Assembly: GCA_903904765.1 (NCBI GenBank) | Contig: CAIVEA010000013.1 | Span: 1-10,211 of the forward strand | Source: an uncultured Chloroflexota bacterium | GTDB taxonomy: Bacteria > Chloroflexota > Anaerolineae > Aggregatilineales > Phototrophicaceae | Length of the DNA: 10,211 nt | Direction of reading: 5' to 3' | Shown: piece by piece, positions 6,323 to 10,211 of the stretch | Numbering within the stretch: position 1 is the stretch's first letter | Layout: each line of letters starts with the position of its first letter | Translations under genes and position numbers: made by a program | The notes under the pieces: generated by a model | Databases searched by the model: none | Told to the model about the DNA's origin: nothing | The model's input: the letters and a program-made list of their open reading frames with translations, nothing else

Positions 6323-9300
6323 TTAAAAGCAAACGGTCAGGTGATGCACCTTGCCATCACGCAGGAAAATGTGTCGGCTGTTCACCGCATCCAACATGCT
6401 CCCTTCGATCTGTTGCTGCGTCCCATCGGCATAGCGAACCGTTATCATCCTGTTACCGGACGACTGCATGACAACCGGTGTCTGGCAGATGGAATAGGCC
6501 AGACAACCTGCTTTCAGTTCGAGGATTTGCCGATTGTCGTGGACATCCTGATAGATATACACAGCAGGCGCGGTCATGATTTCAGCACGATCGAGTAAAG
6601 AGGGGTCAAATACGATGCGACCAGCCTCAATGAAGATGCCCAATTCAGCCTGTCGCGTCAGAATTTCCTCTTTGACCATGCCCGTCATGCCCGGTTGTTT
6701 AGCTCCCTGACTTTTGGGCGTGTGTGAGTAGGGATCAGTTGGGAATGCGCCATAGGTTTCAGGCGTTTTGTTGAAGCCTAAGCCTTGCCGGATATCCAGA
6801 TAGCATTCTCGTAGCGCAGCGGCGTTCGGGTCGTCCTTGAACCGAATGACCGTTTCCTGTGCCGCCAGCAAAAGTTTGGCGACCATATGCCAGTACACGC
6901 TGCCCAAACCCTCGTAGGCGAAAAACGTCCCTGAGCGCCCTGTGAACTCGTTATGATGGAAAGTGGCTTCAAACAGCGTTTTGATCTTCTCGAAGTCTGC
7001 CTCTACCTGTTGAGTGTACTGCGGTTGCTGTTTCAGGGATTCTAGAGCCTGCTCGACATCGTGAAAGTTGCGAATGTGGCCGCTGAAGTGATATGCGCCC
7101 CGTACATCGCGCGTGATGATGGATTTATCCTGTGCGGTAATGAGCATTTCAAACAGCGCAATATCGGCTACCTGATCGTGCGTGAGGAGATTCTTTTCCA
7201 GAAATCCCAGCAGGTCTCGATCGGGATAAAGAATGTATGTCTGCTGTTCGGGTTGGTAGAGTGCGCTCTGCCGGAGGCTCTGAAGCAGCACCAATGATTC
7301 ATCGCTGGATAGTAAACCTGACGACAGGATAGACACCTGTCCTTCCAGCATCACATACAGGTGACGGATGGAAGCACGATTACTATCCAGATGCAGAATG
7401 TTGTAGGCGTGATAGAGATGATCGCTGCGTTTGTTAGCACGCAGGGCATGTTCGATGTACTGCTGTGCCAGATCGAGAAACGCGACCAGCTCTGTTACCG
7501 TCGAGTCAATCAGTTCACCGGAGAACCCTTTTTGATAGATTATCCAGCGATAGTCGCTTCCAGCTTCTCCCAATGCATCCATGACGAACCGACGCTGCTG
7601 GTCATCAAACGAAGCCTGCAAAGTGGGTTGGAAACGGCTGAGGATGCCGGATACCCGGTTGTAAAACGTCTGCACTTCAGCATTGATCGAGACAGTGGTG
7701 AGAGCATCGTGTGCAAGCAATTCGCGGAAGAACGCAATATAGCGCCGCAGATAGCCCAGTGTGACGACCGACAATCCCTTACCAACGAGCGCATTGTTAG
7801 CATCGTTCCATTCAGGGCGCTGGGTATTCATCCAGATGCCGCCTTCAGGAACGAAGTTGACCAGCTTGGCGAGGAGCAGGGTAAGCAGTTTCTCGGCCAA
7901 CGAAACCTGTAGAACCTGTGTATCCGAGGCATACACCAACCGACCGTCGCTGCCCCGTTCTTTCAGGCTTGCCCGGATTTGTTCCTCAAGCGCCCAGTCG
8001 AAGTCTATCGTCTTATACGGGTCTTTCAGCAAATCCGCATAGGGCTTGATTTGATAGGGTACATTTGCATAGCTGAACAGCGGTTGTGACAGAAATTCCC
8101 GGAGTTTGCCGGGATGGAACAGGTTACTAATTTCCAGCAACCGTTGCAGGTAGATAATCTGGTGATCGCTCCAGTAGCCAATATTCGCCCACGGATTATT
8201 GGGTTCTGGAACTTCCCAATCAATCCCGTAATAGGTGATCCGATAGGGATTATAGCCATCAGCAGTGGTGGCATTTAAGAAGGTGGCGATCATGCTCTCA
8301 ATGAATTCGGGATAGGCATAGGCGAGCGCCTCCCAGTTCTGGAAGATGTCGCGCCAGTTACCTTCATAGTCTAGCTTGATCGAGCCATCCGGTTTCCGCA
8401 CGTTGATGGCAAACCGATTCCAGGGACGGCTGGGATCACCATGCCGACGGCTAAAAGTCAGCGGTAGATAAGCATAGCTCAGGCGAATAAGGTCTGCTGA
8501 ACCGCTTTTGGCTGCCCGTGATTGAAGGTCGGATACCAGAATATGATCCGGCAGCGCAGCGAAGAAATCAGTATGTGCTTGCCACAGGGCGGGGCTGCGA
8601 ACCGCTACAAAGTCCCTGAAATCTGCCGCATGGATCGTGTATTGATGGGCAAACACGCCACCACGCATCACGTTGAACATGACATTAGCAAAATGATGCG
8701 CCGTGTAGATGGGGTTATTGGAAAGCTGGATGCCATCGGCGCGGGCGACAATGTCCCATAAACGGGACTGATTGGCAGCAATATCCTGCTCCAACTCTTG
8801 TTCAAGCAGGTGACGATCATGCTGTAACCACTGGATAGTCCGGGCAATCGCGGCGCTATCCTGATCAATGTCGGCTATCAGATGCCAGACTCTGGTTTCA
8901 GAGGGCAACAGATCAAAAGTCGCATGGATCAAATAAGCACTCCGCTGACCCCGCACTTCGGTTTCTGCAACCACCGATTTCCCGCTGCGGAACGGATTGA
9001 GTTGGACGGACGAGAGCAAATAGTCCGCCTGCGAGAAGCCTATTTGCGCGACAGTGGTGGCAAGGAGCGACTCACTGGGTTCAGCCAAATCGCTGAGCCG
9101 TGAGTTCAAAGCGAAGATTCCCATGCCAGTTTGGGGTTCTAGCTCACCACGTTTGTAAGCGTCCAAAAGGACACTAAACACATTCTGTGTCCATGTCCCC
9201 ACATTAGCGGGTAGGATATTTTGCAATCCGTCCAACATCTCAATCTGGCAGGGTGATCCGTCCGTATTTTTGAGCCACGTCGTTTTGACGAACCCGAAAC

Positions 9301-9772
9301 GCTCACTGGTGCGCCATGCGTACTGATACGTTAACCCCAGATCAGCATTGATCTCTTCAAAGACGAGCGCCGTTCCGGTGACGTTTTTATACAGATTCCG
9401 CTGGATGGCGTAACTACCGTGATACCGATTTGAAAACGGCTCCCAGAGACTCGTCCGATCAGAACGGGTGACCAGCAAGATCGCTTTGTTACCGGTGTTT
9501 TCACTGTTTTCCGTGAGCTTATCTACTGTATAGTACGGGAACAGGGCATGTTCGGCATTCCCCCGCCCTGCCGAAAGCCCTCCGGTTGATGCGACAAACA
9601 GCCAGTGATCCGAATTGCTGACGAGGCTCATGAAAAATGGCTCAATCCGGTCAATGTTCTGTATCCGATAAAACGGCTCTCCCATCAGCATCACATAATC
9701 GCCCTGAAGGGGGGCTGTGGTTTGCTTCTGGAGCGTGTCACCGATGAAAATCGGTTGCGAAGGTCGCTTCAT
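6323..9772 (-). CDS. GH94-like glycan phosphorylase, probable beta-1,3-glucan phosphorylase (GH149/GH161 type)
   Basis: A 1149-residue protein with the build of the inverting GH94-clan phosphorylases: an N-terminal beta-sandwich region (about 1-310), a helical linker, an (alpha/alpha)6-barrel catalytic domain (about 340-1065) and a small C-terminal beta part. Motifs are EGNWRDIFQNWEAL (470-483), GIDWEVPEP followed by GYWSDHQIIY (516-541), RPEWNDANNALVG (652-664, D657 being the expected proton donor by analogy with GH94 WND motifs) and QPGMTGMVKEEILTR (1026-1040). There is no signal peptide, so it is cytosolic. Length and motifs fit GH149/GH161 enzymes, which cleave beta-1,3-glucan oligomers with phosphate to give glucose-1-phosphate. 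The GH16 fragment just upstream supports that substrate. The start at 9772 follows GAAAGAGAT at a short spacing. The gene looks intact. Cellobiose or another beta-glucan specificity is the main alternative. Confidence 0.8.
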   Translation of the reverse strand: MKRPSQPIFIGDTLQKQTTAPLQGDYVMLMGEPFYRIQNIDRIEPFFMSLVSNSDHWLFVASTGGLSAGRGNAEHALFPYYTVDKLTENSENTGNKAILLVTRSDRTSLWEPFSNRYHGSYAIQRNLYKNVTGTALVFEEINADLGLTYQYAWRTSERFGFVKTTWLKNTDGSPCQIEMLDGLQNILPANVGTWTQNVFSVLLDAYKRGELEPQTGMGIFALNSRLSDLAEPSESLLATTVAQIGFSQADYLLSSVQLNPFRSGKSVVAETEVRGQRSAYLIHATFDLLPSETRVWHLIADIDQDSAAIARTIQWLQHDRHLLEQELEQDIAANQSRLWDIVARADGIQLSNNPIYTAHHFANVMFNVMRGGVFAHQYTIHAADFRDFVAVRSPALWQAHTDFFAALPDHILVSDLQSRAAKSGSADLIRLSYAYLPLTFSRRHGDPSRPWNRFAINVRKPDGSIKLDYEGNWRDIFQNWEALAYAYPEFIESMIATFLNATTADGYNPYRITYYGIDWEVPEPNNPWANIGYWSDHQIIYLQRLLEISNLFHPGKLREFLSQPLFSYANVPYQIKPYADLLKDPYKTIDFDWALEEQIRASLKERGSDGRLVYASDTQVLQVSLAEKLLTLLLAKLVNFVPEGGIWMNTQRPEWNDANNALVGKGLSVVTLGYLRRYIAFFRELLAHDALTTVSINAEVQTFYNRVSGILSRFQPTLQASFDDQQRRFVMDALGEAGSDYRWIIYQKGFSGELIDSTVTELVAFLDLAQQYIEHALRANKRSDHLYHAYNILHLDSNRASIRHLYVMLEGQVSILSSGLLSSDESLVLLQSLRQSALYQPEQQTYILYPDRDLLGFLEKNLLTHDQVADIALFEMLITAQDKSIITRDVRGAYHFSGHIRNFHDVEQALESLKQQPQYTQQVEADFEKIKTLFEATFHHNEFTGRSGTFFAYEGLGSVYWHMVAKLLLAAQETVIRFKDDPNAAALRECYLDIRQGLGFNKTPETYGAFPTDPYSHTPKSQGAKQPGMTGMVKEEILTRQAELGIFIEAGRIVFDPSLLDRAEIMTAPAVYIYQDVHDNRQILELKAGCLAYSICQTPVVMQSSGNRMITVRYADGTQQQIEGSMLDAVNSRHIFLRDGKVHHLTVCF

Positions 9773-9805
9773 GGTATCTCTTTCACTTCAGGAAATGGAT
9801 GTGAA

Positions 9806-10021
9806 TTACGCTGGATTCTGTTGGAATACGCGCACGTAATCTACCAATAGCTGTTTCGGAAAGACAGTATCAAGTCCAACAGGGCCGGGTAGCTGACCAC
9901 CAACAGCTAAATTGAGGATGATGAAAAAGGGCTGATCAAATGCCCATGTACGATCCCCAACATCACTGCGTGTATAGGTGCTATATTTTTCCCCATCGTA
10001 GAACCAGCTCACTTTGCTCAG
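9806..10021 (-). pseudogene. C-terminal end of a GH16 laminarinase-like beta-glucanase, cut by an IS
   Basis: About 72 codons of the C-terminal strands of a GH16 beta-glucanase: KVSWFYDGEKYSTYTRSDVG, WAFDQPFFIILNLAVGG (the family's hallmark near the C-terminus), LPGPVGLDTVFPKQLLVDYVRVFQ, then stop. In GH16 the catalytic ExDxxE strand lies upstream of this part, so this piece alone cannot be active. The homology begins where the IS end is met (about 10019-10026). No proper start codon exists here. The frame runs back into the transposase stop (TAA, 10045-10043) in the same phase. The stop at 9808-9806 is 33 nt before the phosphorylase ATG, so the two were one operon. The N-terminal part may lie beyond the IS, outside the window. 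Confidence 0.85.
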
Positions 10022-10211
10022 TTGCAAAGATAGTTTGAACAGTTAACGGTGCAGGTTGTAGACGAGCGCCTTGAGCATGGGTTCACGACGCTGAAGCCGC
10101 CATGAACGGGAGCGAATGACATCGCCAAACAAGCGTTTCATGACCGAATGTACCGTCTCACATTTCCAGCGTTGCCCAAACAATCCCTCCAAACGTGCTT
10201 GCGAAACCAAG
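10022..10211 (-). mobile_element. Terminal part of an IS4-type insertion sequence
   Basis: This stretch holds the transposase 3' end (stop at 10043) and a short non-coding end at about 10022-10042. That end is the candidate terminal inverted repeat (gttgcaaagat and the following tagtttgaac). It abuts the interrupted GH16 frame. The opposite end and any target duplication are outside the window, so the exact boundary is uncertain by a few bases. No copy of this end sequence was seen elsewhere in the window. Confidence 0.75.
10043..10211 (-). CDS. DDE transposase, C-terminal 55 residues (5' end outside window)
   Basis: The visible 55 residues carry the last part of an IS4-type DDE transposase. 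In FGQRWKCETVHSVMKR the spacing F-(2)-R-(3)-E-(6)-K matches the Y-(2)-R-(3)-E-(6)-K signature of the IS4 group, with F in place of Y. The E is the third catalytic acid. The tail FGDVIRSRSW, then KALVYNLHR-stop, is typical of these enzymes. The gene points the same way as the GH16 and phosphorylase genes, so its transcript may read into them. The N-terminal DD residues are beyond the window, so activity cannot be judged. Confidence 0.88.
   Translation of the reverse strand, partial: LVSQARLEGLFGQRWKCETVHSVMKRLFGDVIRSRSWRLQRREPMLKALVYNLHR

Noticed and set aside
7361..7912. 183-aa open frame on the plus strand
   Set aside because: It is antisense within the phosphorylase catalytic domain, which has clear motifs.

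Overview
The window looks like a chromosome segment of a Chloroflexota-type bacterium, perhaps Anaerolineae or a relative. This is an inference. It rests on the very large kinase/HTH/STAND-NTPase/WD40 fusion, a second NACHT-type NTPase remnant nearby, moderate GC content and a beta-glucan utilisation operon. No rRNA, tRNA or CRISPR array was seen.

Left third (1-3796, minus strand): one giant gene, cut by the left edge of the window, that reads open for 1265 codons. In order it encodes a complete Hanks-type Ser/Thr kinase, a LuxR/GerE-type helix-turn-helix, a STAND-class P-loop NTPase, one membrane-spanning helix and at least seven WD40 blades. It has a good -10 box, flanked by two small inverted repeats, and a short leader. 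Divergent from it (3960-5111, plus) is a secreted protein with TPR repeats and a C-terminal PPC-like beta domain. It may be a partner of the kinase, judged only by position. A strong hairpin lies after it.

Middle (about 5197-6322): a gene graveyard. It holds a short C-terminal remnant resembling the beta-sandwich domain of GH2-type glycosidases (minus), a 22-bp operator-like palindrome, and a decayed NACHT NTPase fragment (plus) with an intact Walker A but two in-frame stops and abrupt loss of homology. After that comes a GC-rich stretch of unknown origin, a small structured element and a perfect 13-bp hairpin.

Right third (6323-10211, all minus strand): a beta-1,3-glucan utilisation operon. 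A large GH94-like glycan phosphorylase (1149 aa), most like the GH149/GH161 beta-1,3-glucan phosphorylases, follows 33 nt after the C-terminal piece of a GH16 laminarinase-like gene. The GH16 gene is cut by the end of an insertion sequence whose transposase C-terminus (IS4-type signature) runs off the right edge. The inferred pathway is extracellular cleavage of laminarin/callose-type glucan by GH16, uptake, and cytosolic phosphorolysis to glucose-1-phosphate. The IS has probably disabled or re-wired it.
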